Below the pieces are notes generated by a model, which was not told the DNA's origin, did not search any database, and saw only the letters and a program-made list of their open reading frames with translations. Of a DNA stretch of 6,530 bases, positions 5,980-6,530 are shown piece by piece (the stretch's first letter is position 1; each line of letters starts with the position of its first letter). The stretch comes from JAQVQN01 sp964428885. GTDB lineage: Bacteria > Verrucomicrobiota > Kiritimatiellia > RFP12 > UBA1067. Location: the NCBI GenBank assembly GCA_964428885.1, contig CAYRZP010000116.1, forward strand, positions 1 to 6,530. The letters run 5' to 3'. The translations under genes and the position numbers were made by a program.

Positions 5980-6530
5980 ATGAAAAAAGCCGACACTAAG
6001 AAAGCGGCCGCCAAGGCCAAGCCGCGCATACGCATAACCGACACGACACTGCGTGACGCGCACCAGTCGCTCTGGGCGACGCGAATGCGCACGGACGACA
6101 TTCTGGCCATCGCCGACGAGGTTGACAAGGCCGGATACTACTCTCTGGAATGCTGGGGCGGGGCCACATTCGACGTTTGCCTGCGCTTCCTGCGCGAGAA
6201 CCCCTGGGAGCGCCTGCGCCAGCTCAAGGCGGTTTGCCTTCAAACCCCGCTGCAGATGCTCTTGCGCGGCCAGAACATTCTGGGCTACAAGAATTATCCG
6301 GACGACGTGCTGGAACGCTTCATAGCCTTGGCGTGCGAGAACGGCATGGACATCTTCCGCATTTTCGACGCCCTCAACGACACCCGCAACCTGGAGATGG
6401 CGATCAAGACCGTCAAGAAGTACGGCGGGCACGCGCAGGGCACGATCTGTTACACGTACAGCCCGGTGCACACGGTCGAGAAGTTCGTCACGATCGCCCG
6501 GGAGCAGGCGTCCATGGGCATCGACACGCT
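5980..6530 (+). CDS. oadA: Oxaloacetate decarboxylase alpha subunit / pyruvate carboxylase subunit B carboxyltransferase, N-terminal part
   Basis: The first 183 residues of a biotin-dependent carboxyltransferase are present, and the gene runs off the right edge. After a Lys/Ala-rich start (1-15), the TIM-barrel carboxyltransferase domain opens with ITDTTLRDAHQSLWATRM (19-36), whose Asp26 corresponds to the metal ligand of the family. CWGGATFDV follows at 58-66, LLRGQNILGYKNY at 94-106 with substrate-site Arg96, and FRIFDALNDTRN at 126-137. The family moves a carboxyl group between biotin and oxaloacetate/pyruvate. In OadA this decarboxylates oxaloacetate, and with OadB and OadG pumps sodium ions. 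The carboxylated lysine, the His-X-His pair and any biotinyl domain would lie beyond the window, so the exact subtype (OadA, PycB or a methylmalonyl-CoA carboxyltransferase 5S subunit) is open. GGAGA at 5964-5968 is the likely ribosome binding site, 11 bases from ATG, a rather long spacing. Confidence 0.9.
   Translation, partial: MKKADTKKAAAKAKPRIRITDTTLRDAHQSLWATRMRTDDILAIADEVDKAGYYSLECWGGATFDVCLRFLRENPWERLRQLKAVCLQTPLQMLLRGQNILGYKNYPDDVLERFIALACENGMDIFRIFDALNDTRNLEMAIKTVKKYGGHAQGTICYTYSPVHTVEKFVTIAREQASMGIDT

Noticed and set aside
5926..6471. A 181-codon minus-strand open frame opposite the carboxyltransferase
   Set aside because: It is the antisense of a strongly conserved enzyme domain and has no motif of its own.

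Overview
The window is GC-rich, densely coded bacterial DNA with AT-rich control regions. The organism is Gram-negative: there is an outer-membrane TonB-dependent receptor and two further proteins with Sec-type signal peptides. An exported FAD-dependent oxidoreductase with an N-terminal beta-sandwich-like part, next to an exported SMP-30-like propeller protein, is a combination I associate with the Planctomycetes-Verrucomicrobia-Lentisphaerae-Kiritimatiellota group. That placement is an inference from protein style and no marker gene here settles it.

Layout from left to right. (1) Positions 1-1461, minus strand: the N-terminal 487 residues of an exported FAD-dependent oxidoreductase that runs off the left edge. 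(2) 1462-1700: a divergent control region with an AT-rich patch. (3) 1701-2828, plus: an exported beta-propeller protein resembling the SMP-30/gluconolactonase superfamily. (4) 2825-4825, minus: a TonB-dependent outer-membrane receptor whose stop codon overlaps that of gene 3. (5) 4826-5194: its long leader, with a cobalamin riboswitch, a possible terminator hairpin in the expression platform and a good sigma-70 type promoter; a second, divergent promoter candidate serves gene 6. (6) 5195-5896, plus: an unrecognised single-pass membrane protein. (7) 5897-5979: two inverted repeats. (8) 5980-6530, plus: the start of an oxaloacetate decarboxylase alpha subunit/pyruvate carboxylase subunit B type carboxyltransferase, cut by the right edge.

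The clearest functional story is the riboswitch-receptor pair. A full cobalamin aptamer lies in the leader of the TonB-dependent receptor, which marks the receptor as a BtuB-like importer of cobalamin or a related corrinoid, repressed when intracellular B12 is sufficient. The 3' arm of aptamer stem P1 is complementary to the 5' arm of the downstream hairpin, so a transcription-attenuation switch can be proposed. The oxidoreductase and propeller genes are divergent and both products are exported, which suggests but does not prove a shared periplasmic role. The carboxyltransferase gene may belong to central C3/C4 metabolism, and a link to B12-dependent methylmalonyl-CoA chemistry is speculative. 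I see no mobile element, CRISPR array, tRNA or rRNA, and nothing that clearly forms a wholly new system.
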